From positions 12,778-76,777 of the forward strand of contig JAZNJM010000064.1 of the NCBI GenBank assembly GCA_045578045.1: 64,000 nt of DNA. The letters are read 5' to 3'. Made by a program: the position numbers and the translations under genes. This stretch comes from SIG653 sp045578045. GTDB taxonomy: Bacteria; Bacillota; Clostridia; Oscillospirales; CAG-382. Positions 9,575-18,148 of this stretch are shown piece by piece; position 1 is the stretch's first letter; each line of letters opens with the position of its first letter. Below the pieces are notes generated by a model. That model was not told where the DNA came from, did no database searches, and saw nothing but the letters and a program-made list of their open reading frames with translations.

Positions 9575-10843
9575 TTATTCAACATAGTTAAATTCGAGAC
9601 CGTATATTTCAACTGTATCTCCTTCTTTTATACCTTTTTCAACAAGAGCATCGAAAACTCCGCCTTTTTTAAGAATCTTCTGGAAATAGTTGAAAGATTC
9701 ATAATCGTCAAAATAAACGCCTCCCGCAGCTCTTTTAATCCATTCTCCTGTAACGTGATATACACCGTCTTTATAATCGATGAAGGTCTCTCTAATACGT
9801 TCCGGTGTTACGTCAAAGGAAATTTCGCTATCATACGAAACAACAGGAGGAAGCTCTTTTAACATATTTGCAACACATTCAAGAAGCGGTTTAATTCCTT
9901 CACCCGTTACTGCCGAAATATAAAACAAAGGCATATTTTTCTCTTTTGAAAACTGTTCAACGCCTTCAAGAAGGCTTTCTTCATAAATGCTGTCTTTTTT
10001 ATTTCCAACAAGAATCATAGGGCGTTTTGCGAGTTCTTCACTCCATTTTTCAAGCTCTGAATTGATTTTAATAATTTTGTCAAGAGCCTTTTCACCGTCT
10101 TCACATGAAGCATCAAAAAGATGAAGCATAAGGCGACATCTATCTATATGCCTTAAAAAATCGTGTCCAAGACCAAGTCCGTCCGATGCCCCCTCTATTA
10201 ATCCAGGAATATCAGCAACAACAAAGGTTTCTTCATAAACAGAAGCAACGCCAAGATTAGGTGTTAAGGTTGTAAAAGGATAATTTCCTATTTTAGGATT
10301 TGCTGCTGTCATCTTTGATAAAAGAGTTGACTTTCCAACATTTGGAAAACCAACAAGTCCAACGTCTGCAATCATTTTAAGCTCAAGAATAATATCTCTT
10401 TCTTCGCCTTCTGTTCCATTCTTTGCAAAACGTGGTGCTTGTCTTGTTGGGGTTGCAAAATGACTGTTTCCCCATCCGCCTTTTCCTCCTCTTGCCGCAA
10501 TATACGGTTTACCGTCAGACATATCGTGGATAACCTTACCTGTTTCAGCATCCTTAATGACAGTTCCTTTGGGAACGGGAAGAATCAGGTCAACACCGCT
10601 TTTCCCCGCAAAACGCTTTCCGCCACCGTTTTCACCATTTTGCGCAACGTGTTTTCTTCGATTTTTATAATCAAGTAAAGTGTTTTTTCCTTCATCAACA
10701 ATGAATATAACGTTTCCGCCTCTTCCACCGTCTCCACCATCAGGGCCGCCATTAGGAACGTATTTTTCTCTGCGAAATGAAACGCTTCCATTACCGCCAT
10801 TTCCTGCTTTAATATACATTTTGACTTTATCAATAAAAATCAA
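9575..10843 (-). CDS. obg: Obg/CgtA GTPase
   Basis: Essential ribosome-associated GTPase acting in 50S assembly and stress signalling. The 422 residues show the glycine-rich Obg fold (1-157, KAGNGGNGSVSFRREKYVP), a G domain with G1 GFPNVGKST (~165), G3 DIPGLIEGA, G4 NKKD, and the C-terminal OCT domain (~345-420) typical of Gram-positive Obg. The start is a TTG: GAGGTG lies seven bases upstream, and the resulting MIFIDKVKMYIKAGNGG aligns with the family N-terminus, whereas the next ATG would delete conserved residues. It follows the rplU-prp-rpmA operon, the usual Firmicutes order. Confidence 0.96.
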   Translation of the reverse strand: MIFIDKVKMYIKAGNGGNGSVSFRREKYVPNGGPDGGDGGRGGNVIFIVDEGKNTLLDYKNRRKHVAQNGENGGGKRFAGKSGVDLILPVPKGTVIKDAETGKVIHDMSDGKPYIAARGGKGGWGNSHFATPTRQAPRFAKNGTEGEERDIILELKMIADVGLVGFPNVGKSTLLSKMTAANPKIGNYPFTTLTPNLGVASVYEETFVVADIPGLIEGASDGLGLGHDFLRHIDRCRLMLHLFDASCEDGEKALDKIIKINSELEKWSEELAKRPMILVGNKKDSIYEESLLEGVEQFSKEKNMPLFYISAVTGEGIKPLLECVANMLKELPPVVSYDSEISFDVTPERIRETFIDYKDGVYHVTGEWIKRAAGGVYFDDYESFNYFQKILKKGGVFDALVEKGIKEGDTVEIYGLEFNYVE

Positions 10844-10883
10844 TTTTCAACACCTCACTTTTAACTTTGCTTATATTAAGAAA

Positions 10884-10912
10884 TTAGGAAGTATGCCAAC
10901 CACACTTCCTAA
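10884..10912 (-). terminator. Possible terminator/attenuator between rpmA and obg
   Basis: Inverted repeat TTAGGAAGT / ACTTCCTAA with an 11-base loop in the 174-base gap between rpmA and obg. The minus-strand side is followed by TTTCTT, a weak U-tract, so partial read-through into obg is plausible. Confidence 0.45.
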
Positions 10913-11017
10913 TCTTACAATTCAAACAACGATTCAATTTGCTGTAATTATAAAAAACGTTGATTTACGAAATAATAATTATAAATCTAAAATCTATAAA
11001 TATAAATTTTTTCTGAA

Positions 11018-11296
11018 TTATGCTTCGTAAACGCTAACCTTTTTTCTGCCGCCTGCCATAGGTTCAAATTTAACAACGCCGTTTGCAAGAGCAAACAATG
11101 TATCATCAGAACCACGACCTACGTTTTTACCTGGGTGAATACTTGTTCCACGTTGACGAACAATAATATTTCCAGCAAGAACTGCCTGACCGTCAGCACG
11201 TTTTACGCCAAGTCTTTTGGATTCAGAATCTCTGCCGTTCTTTGTTGAACCAACACCCTTTTTATGAGCAAAAAACTGAATTGATAATCTGATCAT
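11018..11296 (-). CDS. rpmA: 50S ribosomal protein L27
   Basis: A 92-residue ribosomal protein at the peptidyl-transferase centre. The product begins MIRLSIQFFAHKKGVGSTKNG; the FFAHKKG segment is the Firmicutes N-terminal extension that must be removed between the second F and A before L27 can function (established in S. aureus). The processing protease Prp is encoded immediately upstream. Downstream motifs GRDSESKRLGVK and IIVRQRGT are canonical L27. AGGAG precedes the ATG at good spacing. Confidence 0.98.
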   Translation of the reverse strand: MIRLSIQFFAHKKGVGSTKNGRDSESKRLGVKRADGQAVLAGNIIVRQRGTSIHPGKNVGRGSDDTLFALANGVVKFEPMAGGRKKVSVYEA

Positions 11297-11356
11297 TTCT
11301 TTTCTCTCCTATTCTATAGAATTCAAGCTTTTGTAGAATTTTTAATCTACTTAATT

Positions 11357-11704
11357 TTACGATTTTTTAACCGTTTCTGTCACTTTCACAAAATCTGGAT
11401 AATCCTCCGAAACAGATTTAATACAAAGGTATAAAGTTTTAATTCCCTTTATTGCACATTCGCTTTCAGCATCAAACGGCTTTGTTAATTCAAAGTCAAC
11501 AGATGCTTTTTTCTCGTTAGATTTAAAATCAAACTCACATTGAAAAACATCGTTTACCATATTAACAAAAAGCATAACCATAGAGCTGACAGAAGCACAA
11601 ACTATGTCGCTTCCCGCTTCAGCATAGCCCGAATGTCCTTTTATATTAAAACCAACGAAAAAATCTTCCGTTTTATTAATCTTGTAAAAATCAGCCTTAA
11701 TCAT
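11357..11704 (-). CDS. prp: Ribosomal-processing cysteine protease Prp
   Basis: A 115-residue cytoplasmic cysteine protease that cleaves the N-terminal extension of ribosomal protein L27. The catalytic His and Cys are in GHSGYAEAGSDIVCASVS (His ~21, Cys ~36), the conserved motif of the YsxB/Prp (DUF464) family. It lies between rplU and rpmA, the standard position, so protease and substrate are co-transcribed. RBS AAAAGG precedes the ATG. Confidence 0.95.
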   Translation of the reverse strand: MIKADFYKINKTEDFFVGFNIKGHSGYAEAGSDIVCASVSSMVMLFVNMVNDVFQCEFDFKSNEKKASVDFELTKPFDAESECAIKGIKTLYLCIKSVSEDYPDFVKVTETVKKS

Positions 11705-11731
11705 ATGATAACCTTTTAGGATTATATATAA

Positions 11732-12040
11732 TTATGCTTCGATTGTTGTGATCTGAACCTTTGTATAAGGTTGTCTGTGACCAATGTGTCTTCTTTCGTT
11801 CTTCTTGGATTTGTAACGGTAAATGTCGATTTTTTTGCCTTTACCATTTTTGATAACGGTAGCATTTACTTTGCAATCCAATAAGGGAGCGCCAACTTTG
11901 AAACCGTCAGCAGCGGAAACGGCAAGAACCTTATCAAAAACGATAGCCTGTCCGTCCTCTACATTAAGCTTTTCTACGAAGAGAATGTCTCCTTCGGAAA
12001 CTTTGTACTGCTTTCCGCCTGTTTCGATTACTGCAAACAC
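11732..12040 (-). CDS. rplU: 50S ribosomal protein L21
   Basis: A 102-residue 23S rRNA-binding protein. The chosen start is the GTG at 12040 giving MFAVIETGGKQYKVSEGD, the universal L21 N-terminus, with GAGGTG seven bases upstream. The frame stays open for 43 more codons, but these lie in the leader RNA and the promoter. The C-terminal KKKNERRHIGHRQPYTKV block is the RNA-binding tail. First gene of the rplU-prp-rpmA operon. Confidence 0.97.
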   Translation of the reverse strand: MFAVIETGGKQYKVSEGDILFVEKLNVEDGQAIVFDKVLAVSAADGFKVGAPLLDCKVNATVIKNGKGKKIDIYRYKSKKNERRHIGHRQPYTKVQITTIEA

Positions 12041-12122
12041 GAAAAGCACCTCACTTTCTTTTATGTCTCGCTGTATTTTAGGGCGGCACTTACTGCACTT
12101 CAAAATGCCCCATACAAGCGGC
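12041..12122 (-). promoter_or_regulatory. Probable L21-type ribosomal protein leader in the rplU 5' UTR
   Basis: About 80 transcribed but untranslated bases between the predicted start of transcription and the rplU GTG. The segment is far more GC-rich than its surroundings and can pair GGGGC with the downstream GCC(G)CC. Firmicutes carry a known structured leader (L21 leader) here that lets the product regulate its own operon. Assignment is by position and composition; a covariance-model search would decide. Confidence 0.5.
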
Positions 12123-12128
12123 TTTTTA

Positions 12129-12157
12129 ATTATAACATCAAAAAAGGCAGTTGTCAA
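12129..12157 (-). promoter_or_regulatory. Consensus sigma-A promoter of the rplU operon
   Basis: On the minus strand TTGACA, 17 bases, TATAAT: a perfect vegetative consensus with optimal spacing, about 90 bases before the rplU start codon. The -35 box lies inside the terminator stem of the preceding gene. Confidence 0.92.
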
Positions 12158-12180
12158 GAAGTTTTTCAAAACAAGCTGCC
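12146..12180. terminator. Terminator overlapping the rplU promoter
   Basis: Stem GGCAG(TTGT) / (ACAAG)CTGCC with T/A tracts on both sides, so it can stop transcription on both strands. On the minus strand it ends the phosphorylase transcript while containing the -35 box of the rplU promoter. Confidence 0.7.
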
Positions 12181-12301
12181 TTTTTATTGTAAAAAAATTA
12201 TGAACTATAATTTTTTATATGAATCATACCTACTTATATCTTTCTTAACATATCAATTCTATTGAAATTTGATAATATATATGAAAAATACTACTTTAAT
12301 A

Positions 12302-13066
12302 TCATTTTGACAATTCCTTGTCTTTTTCAACAAGAATTCTAACAGCCTCTATTGCTGTTTTAATTGCAGCCTCAGTATCGTGAACTTCTGGATTACTCAA
12401 GCCAGCATCTGCTCTTTCTTGATTCCAAACAACCTGAAAAACTGAACCTGCTCTGACCTTAAGTGTTGCCGCTACTGTATAAAGAGCCGCTGCCTCCATT
12501 TCACTGCAAAGAACTCCAAGCCTTTTCCACGCTTCCCATTTTTCAAGAAGTGCAGTAGCCGTAGCCATTCTTTTTGGGGAATGTTGACCATAAAATGAAT
12601 CTTTACTTTGACATACACCCATATGACATTTTTGTCCTAATTTTCGTGCGGCTTCTCTAAGTGCATATGCAACATCAAAGTCTCCTACCGCTGGAAATTC
12701 AACGGGAGCATATTCGTTGCTCGTTCCATCCTGACGAACAGCACCCGTTGCAACCACAATATCTCCGCCAATAACGTCAAGCTGTATTCCTCCGCAAGTT
12801 CCAACACGAATAAACGTATCTGCTCCGCCCATAACAAGTTCTTCCATAGCTATTGCAGATGAAGGACCTCCTATACCGGTTGAACAAACTGAAACTTTCG
12901 CTCCGTTTATTGTTCCAGTATAAATCGTATATTCTCTGTTTGATGAAACAAACTCTGCGGTATCAAAAAAGGATGCTATCTTTTCGCATCTTCCTGGATC
13001 ACCTGGCAAAAAACAATATTTACCAATACTTCCCTCGGGACATCTGAGATGATAAAATTCCTGCAT
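12302..13066 (-). CDS. udp: Nucleoside phosphorylase, uridine phosphorylase type
   Basis: A 254-residue PNP/UDP-family enzyme that splits nucleosides with phosphate in pyrimidine (or purine) salvage. Phosphate- and substrate-binding motifs are visible: LPGDPGRCEKIA (~16-28), STGIGGPSSAIAMEEL (~80), RVGTCGGIQ (~98) and SEMEAAALYTVA near residue 190, the family signature that holds ribose and base. GGAGG precedes the ATG at 13066; the open frame 12 codons further upstream has no comparable site and is not used. Hexameric cytoplasmic enzymes are usual. Uridine specificity is likely from the overall pattern, but other nucleosides cannot be excluded. Confidence 0.8.
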   Translation of the reverse strand: MQEFYHLRCPEGSIGKYCFLPGDPGRCEKIASFFDTAEFVSSNREYTIYTGTINGAKVSVCSTGIGGPSSAIAMEELVMGGADTFIRVGTCGGIQLDVIGGDIVVATGAVRQDGTSNEYAPVEFPAVGDFDVAYALREAARKLGQKCHMGVCQSKDSFYGQHSPKRMATATALLEKWEAWKRLGVLCSEMEAAALYTVAATLKVRAGSVFQVVWNQERADAGLSNPEVHDTEAAIKTAIEAVRILVEKDKELSK

Positions 13067-13232
13067 ATTTTCCTCCAAATTTATTATTCCATATGAAATC
13101 ATATATTTAATTCTTTACTGAAATATTTTAACACATTGAACAGAAAAAATCAATATGCTTTTTTGGTATTTTACATTTTTCCTATTGAAGATATCAAATT
13201 TATATGTTAAAATTACTTATAAAAATATATTT

Positions 13233-13865
13233 TTAGTTTCCAGAACAGTTTATTGTTTCGTTGCAACAATTACAGCCTTTGTTATAATATCCACCAACCC
13301 AAAAGGGAAGACCAACAGGATCAAACAAAGGTTGACTTTCACACAATACTGAATTATTGCCTCCGCAAGAACTACAGGAGCAATTATTGTTACAACTTGA
13401 ACCGCAAGAGCAATTATTATTTCCAAAAGAACAGCCATTGTTACCACACGTACCGCGAGAACAATTATTATTTACACGGGAACAACTACTGTTACCACAC
13501 GCATCGCAAGAACAGCTATTATTACCACACGCACCGCAAGAACAATTATTATTTCCGCAAGAGCAGCTACTTTTTTCGCAAGAACTACAAGAGCTTCCCA
13601 CTCCAGACGAAAGACAATAAATTTGTCCTGAACCACAAAATACTCTTGTTGGAACGTTGTCATACTCAACCTCTCTTCTTTCAGTGTTTCTAACATACTG
13701 AGACAAAGAAGAACAAGAACAAGAAGAAGAACAACAACTATTATTTGCTCTGTTTCTTCGAGAGTCCCCGAATAAGTTTTGAGAACTTAATTCAGAATTT
13801 CTATAGGATAACGAATTATAATTTGATATATTCGTATTATTTGATTTATTACAATTACAACTCAT
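13233..13865 (-). CDS. Very cysteine/asparagine/serine-rich low-complexity protein
   Basis: A 210-residue protein with about 33 cysteines. Residues ~85-175 are an irregular repeat of CGNNxCSCxxCG units (nt ~13340-13590). The N-terminus is polar and has no signal peptide or membrane segment. A less biased segment (~55-75, VEYDNVPTRVFCGSGQIYC) and a C-terminal block (FDPVGLPFWVGGYYNKGCNCC) flank the repeats. AGAGG lies before the ATG. No family is recognised. The composition recalls spore-coat/exosporium or metal-binding proteins, but that is only an analogy. It is transcribed divergently from the YgiQ gene across an 80-base gap. The opposite-strand frames over the repeat are shadows. Confidence 0.75.
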   Translation of the reverse strand: MSCNCNKSNNTNISNYNSLSYRNSELSSQNLFGDSRRNRANNSCCSSSCSCSSLSQYVRNTERREVEYDNVPTRVFCGSGQIYCLSSGVGSSCSSCEKSSCSCGNNNCSCGACGNNSCSCDACGNSSCSRVNNNCSRGTCGNNGCSFGNNNCSCGSSCNNNCSCSSCGGNNSVLCESQPLFDPVGLPFWVGGYYNKGCNCCNETINCSGN

Positions 13866-13945
13866 AATAATATACCTCTTTTTATATTTTAATACAGTAT
13901 TCTTTTATAATATTTAATGCATATATACGCAAAGGAGCTACAAAA

Positions 13946-15904
13946 ATGTTTTTACCTCTCACCAGAAAAGAATTTGATGACCTTGGAATTATACAGGCTG
14001 ACTTTATTTTTGTTACGGGCGATGCATACGTTGATCACCCATCTTTTGGCACTGCTATACTTTCAAGAGTTCTTGAAGCAGAGGGATATTCTGTTGCTAT
14101 TATTGCTCAACCCGACTATAAAAGTGTTACAGACTTTAAAAGATTCGGAAAACCAAGACTTGGATTTTTAGTTAATAGTGGAAATATTGACTCTATGGTC
14201 GCTCATTACACAGCATCAGGAAAACCGAGAAGTGATGATTATTATTCTCCCGGCGGAGTTAAAGGAAAACGTCCTGACAGAGCTGTTATCGTTTATTGCA
14301 ACAGAATTAGAGAGGCATACGGAGATGTCCCTATTATAATTGGTGGAATTGAAGCCTCAACAAGAAGATTTGCACATTATGATTATTGGACAAACAAAGT
14401 CAGAAGAAGTATACTTATTGACTCAACAGCAGATATACTTGCTTTTGGAATGGGAGAAAATATTTTAAAGAGAATTGCTTTTCTTCTCGACAAAGGTGTT
14501 CCCGTTAAAAAAATAAGAGATGTAAGAGGAACTTGCATAACAGCGGAAAAAGATTATATTCCAAAATTTGATTACGTTAAAACGTATCATTACGACACTC
14601 TTAAGACTGATAAGAAAGCATATGCAAACGCATTTAAAATTCAATATGAAAATCAAGACCATATAACAGGAAAAGCAATAGTAGAAGAATATGATAAATG
14701 TATTTTAGTCCAAAATCCTCCTATGCCTCCCCTATCACGAAAAGAGCTTGATGACGTTTATTCTCTTCCATTTATGAGAGATTACCATCCATCATATGAA
14801 GCAGAAGGCGGAGTTCCTGCAATTAAAGAAGTTAAATTTTCACTTGCTCATAATAGGGGTTGTTTTGGTGGTTGTAATTTTTGTGCAATAACGTTTAATC
14901 AAGGTAGAAGCGTTACTTCAAGAAGCATAGACTCGGTTGTTAAAGAAGCAGAAATTATTGCGTCTATGCCTGATTTCAAGGGCTATATACATGATGTTGG
15001 AGGTCCAACAGCAAATTTCAGAAACGCATCATGCGAGAAGCAAAAGAAAAATGGTATGTGTATAAAAAAACGCTGTCTTTTTCCTACGCCTTGCAAAAAT
15101 CTTAATGCAGACCATAGCGAATACATTGAGCTTCTCAATAGAATAAAAGAAATTAAGGGAGTTAAAAAAGTTTTTGTTCGTTCCGGAGTAAGATATGATT
15201 TTGCTCTTTGCTCTTCTAATGACAAATTTTTAAAACAACTCATTTCTGAACACACAAGCGGACAGTTAAAGGTTGCGCCTGAACATTGTTCTAATAACGT
15301 TTTAAAATATATGGGAAAACCTTCTTTTGAAGTTTATAAAAAGTTTTCTGAAAAGTTTTATAAAATAACGAAAAATTACGGAAAAGAGCAATATCTCGTT
15401 CCTTATCTTATGTCTTCCCATCCGGGAAGTAGATTGGAAGATGCAATAGAACTTGCATTATATTTAAAGAAAAATAAAATAAATCCCGAACAAGTTCAGG
15501 ATTTTTATCCAACCCCTGGAACAGCTTCAACTTGTATGTTTTATACCGAAATTGATCCATTCACGGGTGAAAACGTTTACGTTCCCAAAAGCTATGAAGA
15601 AAAAAAGATGCAACGTGCTCTTCTTCAATTTTCAAGAAAAGAAAACTATGAAACAGTTAAAAAAGCACTTATAAAAGCTGGACGAGAAGACCTTATTGGA
15701 AATGGAGAAGATTGTCTTATTTGGTTCAGACCATTATCAAAAACAAAAAAAGACGAAAAAAAATATAATAATGTTCAATTATCTAAATCAAAAGATAGAA
15801 GAAACGTTACACTTAAAGATAAAAAAACTAATAGTAAAAAAAGTAAATTAAATAAAACAAATAAAAATAATTCATCTCGAAAAAATTTTAAAAAACAAAT
15901 ATGA
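13946..15904 (+). CDS. YgiQ-family (UPF0313) radical SAM protein
   Basis: A 652-residue protein. A B12-binding-like N-terminal region (residues ~15-130, with IIGGIEASTRRFAHYDYW) precedes the radical SAM core, whose [4Fe-4S] cysteines are in NRGCFGGCNFCAI (~305-313), the CxxxCxxC motif. Motifs VAPEHCS and DFYPTPGT follow, as in E. coli YgiQ. The last ~60 residues form a Lys/Asn/Ser-rich basic tail with no predicted fold. The reaction is unknown for the family. An AAAGGAG site sits in the short gap upstream, about 9 bases before the ATG. Confidence 0.9.
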   Translation: MFLPLTRKEFDDLGIIQADFIFVTGDAYVDHPSFGTAILSRVLEAEGYSVAIIAQPDYKSVTDFKRFGKPRLGFLVNSGNIDSMVAHYTASGKPRSDDYYSPGGVKGKRPDRAVIVYCNRIREAYGDVPIIIGGIEASTRRFAHYDYWTNKVRRSILIDSTADILAFGMGENILKRIAFLLDKGVPVKKIRDVRGTCITAEKDYIPKFDYVKTYHYDTLKTDKKAYANAFKIQYENQDHITGKAIVEEYDKCILVQNPPMPPLSRKELDDVYSLPFMRDYHPSYEAEGGVPAIKEVKFSLAHNRGCFGGCNFCAITFNQGRSVTSRSIDSVVKEAEIIASMPDFKGYIHDVGGPTANFRNASCEKQKKNGMCIKKRCLFPTPCKNLNADHSEYIELLNRIKEIKGVKKVFVRSGVRYDFALCSSNDKFLKQLISEHTSGQLKVAPEHCSNNVLKYMGKPSFEVYKKFSEKFYKITKNYGKEQYLVPYLMSSHPGSRLEDAIELALYLKKNKINPEQVQDFYPTPGTASTCMFYTEIDPFTGENVYVPKSYEEKKMQRALLQFSRKENYETVKKALIKAGREDLIGNGEDCLIWFRPLSKTKKDEKKYNNVQLSKSKDRRNVTLKDKKTNSKKSKLNKTNKNNSSRKNFKKQI

Positions 15905-15910
15905 AAAAAA

Positions 15911-15947
15911 AGCGCTTTCTCATTTTCAAAGATGAGAAAGCTATTTT
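15911..15947 (+). terminator. Terminator of the YgiQ gene
   Basis: AGC(GC)TTTCTCAT / ATGAGAAAGCT stem followed by ATTTTTAT, starting 7 bases after the stop codon. Confidence 0.85.
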
Positions 15948-15980
15948 TATAAAAAAACATATTTAATTATTATATTTAAA

Positions 15981-16023
15981 TCCCCTTAGTGTTTCATCTA
16001 CTTTAAGATAAACACTAAGGGGA
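15981..16023 (-). terminator. Terminator of the sugar-transport operon
   Basis: Perfect 14-base stem TCCCCTTAGTGTTT / AAACACTAAGGGGA with a 15-base loop, about 75 bases beyond the last permease stop codon. The U-tract is weak. Confidence 0.6.
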
Positions 16024-16098
16024 TTATTACATCAAGATTATATACTTGAAAGAGTGTTAAACTTAAATCTAATAAAGAGAATTAATACGCGTTTAAGA

Positions 16099-17130
16099 TT
16101 AACCAGTGATACCTGATCTTTCAATACCTTGAACAAGTGATTTCTGACCGAAGAGATAAACAACAACGAGAGGAGCAAGAATAAGCAAACCACAAGTGTT
16201 ATTAATAGCTGTTGTATAAGCCATTTCTCCCGCATACTGAGTATCAAGACTTGAAGGCACTTTAACTATTCTCGACAAGAACACAAAGTCATCTTTTGAT
16301 GGGAAAAATACATTTGTATAAAAAGTATCTGACCACTGCCAAGAGAACGAGAACATAAAGATGGTTACCATCATAGGAACTGACATTGGAAGAATAATTC
16401 TTACGAAAGTCTTGAATACACCAGCTCCGTCAACGTATGCCGCTTCCTCCAATTCATCGGGAACGCCTTGGTAATACTGTCTCATAATGAAGATATAAAG
16501 ACCGTTTTTAAAACCAAGTCCTGTCATTGAAAGAATAACAAAAGGCCATACCGAGTTTGTTAAATCGGCAATGCAAGGTGTTAACTGATTGGACCACTTA
16601 AATGCTTTTGCAAGTTTTCCATATATTCCCCAAATATCAAAATATCTGAAAAGATAAAACATTGATGAACGCAAAGTCTTATGAGGAATAACCATCGTCA
16701 TTATAACACAAGCAAAAAGAATTGTACGACCTTTAAACTTGAATTTTGTAAAACCATAACCAATGATTGAACAAATGAGTGTCTGCATAACAGCAACCAT
16801 AACTGAAAGCAAGGTTGTATTAAACAATGCTTTAAAATATTCATTTTCTTTGATTATAGCTTTATATGTATCAAGAGTAGGATTCTTTGGAATGAGCTTA
16901 ACACCAACGTCAACAAAGTCATCTCTGCCCATAAATGAGCTGGAAATCTTTGATATATACGGTTGAAGTATAACGTATGATATCCCAACAAGAAGAAGAA
17001 AACGGAAAATAGACAATACAACTTTTCCAGCAAAATACGAATTGAAATATTTATATTTCATTCTTGTCCAGAAAGGTGTATTTTCATCAACTTTCTTTTG
17101 TTTGAAGTTAGGAGTATTTAATTTATCCAT
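16099..17130 (-). CDS. CUT1 carbohydrate ABC transporter permease (MalG-like), second pair
   Basis: A 343-residue inner-membrane permease. A ~45-residue polar N-terminus leads into membrane helix 1 (~38-60); about six helices are visible. The cytoplasmic EAA loop, EELEEAAYVDGAGVFKTFVRIILP (~215-240), contacts the shared ATPase. It is the last gene of the seven-gene operon, 14 bases after the other permease of its pair. There is no ATPase gene in the operon, so an MsmK/UgpC-type ATPase encoded elsewhere is presumably shared, as is known for CUT1 systems in Firmicutes. The family is clear; the sugar is not. Confidence 0.9.
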   Translation of the reverse strand: MDKLNTPNFKQKKVDENTPFWTRMKYKYFNSYFAGKVVLSIFRFLLLVGISYVILQPYISKISSSFMGRDDFVDVGVKLIPKNPTLDTYKAIIKENEYFKALFNTTLLSVMVAVMQTLICSIIGYGFTKFKFKGRTILFACVIMTMVIPHKTLRSSMFYLFRYFDIWGIYGKLAKAFKWSNQLTPCIADLTNSVWPFVILSMTGLGFKNGLYIFIMRQYYQGVPDELEEAAYVDGAGVFKTFVRIILPMSVPMMVTIFMFSFSWQWSDTFYTNVFFPSKDDFVFLSRIVKVPSSLDTQYAGEMAYTTAINNTCGLLILAPLVVVYLFGQKSLVQGIERSGITG

Positions 17131-17144
17131 TTTTCCTATCCTCC

Positions 17145-18134
17145 TTATGCATCTTTACGCTGATAGAATACGTATGCAGAAAGTATAGCCGAAACAATAC
17201 CAAGGATCAACAATACTATAACAAAGTAAATCCAAGACATTGCAGTTGATCTTACGGTAGCATGCTGAATACTACTATCATATACATCAGAAATATAACT
17301 CATAACAGTATTCGTTTCTGAAACAAATGCATCTATAATCGTATAAATTGAGTTTACGAAAATCATTGGGCTTATCATTGGGAAAGTAATTTTCCAGAAA
17401 GTTTCCCAAGAAGATGCACCTTCAATAAAGCAAGATTCATAAATTGCAGGTGAAATAGATTGGAGACCTGCAAGGAAAACGAGCATTTGAACACCGGAAC
17501 GGTTAATGATATCGTACACGTTGTTAACTATGCCTGTTACGTAGTTAACAAGGTCCTTACCTACCTGCATATTTGCAAAGAATCTCTGAACGTCAAGAGA
17601 AGAAATAATCTGGGTACCAGCGGAGGTTGTTTGTCCTCCACCGGTATCAATTGTATTTCCACTTGAAAGTCCTGCTGCAAGACTGTTTTGAAGGTCAATT
17701 GCTTCAATAATACCAGTTGATACAATAACAGGAATAAAGAATATTGCTCTGAAAGCTGCACGTCCTGCCATTTTACCATTAAGAATAATAGCTATAAATA
17801 ATGAAAAAATAACAATTGCAGGAACGTCAAAAAGCAATTCTTTAAGGCTTCCTATGAGTGTTGGAACGAAAGAAGTATCTTCAAAAAGAGCATACTCGTA
17901 GTTTTCAAATCCAGCATTCTTAAGAACAATACCGCCCAACTTACCATTTACTGTTATTGTACTAAAGCTATACTGAATAGATTCAACTATCAAGGGTAGA
18001 TAAATGAGGAAAAATCCAAGTATAAAAGGAAGGACAAAGAAATAACCCTTTTTTGCCTTACTCTTTTCAAGAGATTTCCCTTTTCTTTTCTTGGGAGCGG
18101 GTTTAGCAGCTGCTTTTGTATTAGTTTGATTCAT
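17145..18134 (-). CDS. CUT1 carbohydrate ABC transporter permease (MalF-like), second pair
   Basis: A 329-residue permease with a basic, Lys/Ala-rich N-terminal tail (NTKAAAKPAPKKRKGK) before the first helix (~32-52). The EAA loop is ESCFIEGASSWETFWKITFP (~230-250). The loop after helix 3 (~145-200) is unusually long and carries a Gly/Thr/Ser-rich stretch. AGGAGG precedes the ATG. It pairs with the 3' neighbouring permease and follows the DUF5696 gene by 14 bases. Confidence 0.88.
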   Translation of the reverse strand: MNQTNTKAAAKPAPKKRKGKSLEKSKAKKGYFFVLPFILGFFLIYLPLIVESIQYSFSTITVNGKLGGIVLKNAGFENYEYALFEDTSFVPTLIGSLKELLFDVPAIVIFSLFIAIILNGKMAGRAAFRAIFFIPVIVSTGIIEAIDLQNSLAAGLSSGNTIDTGGGQTTSAGTQIISSLDVQRFFANMQVGKDLVNYVTGIVNNVYDIINRSGVQMLVFLAGLQSISPAIYESCFIEGASSWETFWKITFPMISPMIFVNSIYTIIDAFVSETNTVMSYISDVYDSSIQHATVRSTAMSWIYFVIVLLILGIVSAILSAYVFYQRKDA

Positions 18135-18148
18135 TTTCTGCCTCCTCC

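Noticed and set aside
12041..12169. Longer N-terminus for L21
   Set aside because: The extra codons lie in the promoter and leader, and L21 proteins start at MxAVIxTGGKQY.
12187..12220. A/T-only inverted repeat as terminator
   Set aside because: No GC pairs; the GC-rich stem at 12146-12180 explains termination better.
13253..13693. Plus-strand frames rich in Asn/Tyr or Gln/Leu over the Cys-rich gene
   Set aside because: Shadows of the repetitive coding strand; the minus-strand frame has an RBS and a biased but consistent composition.
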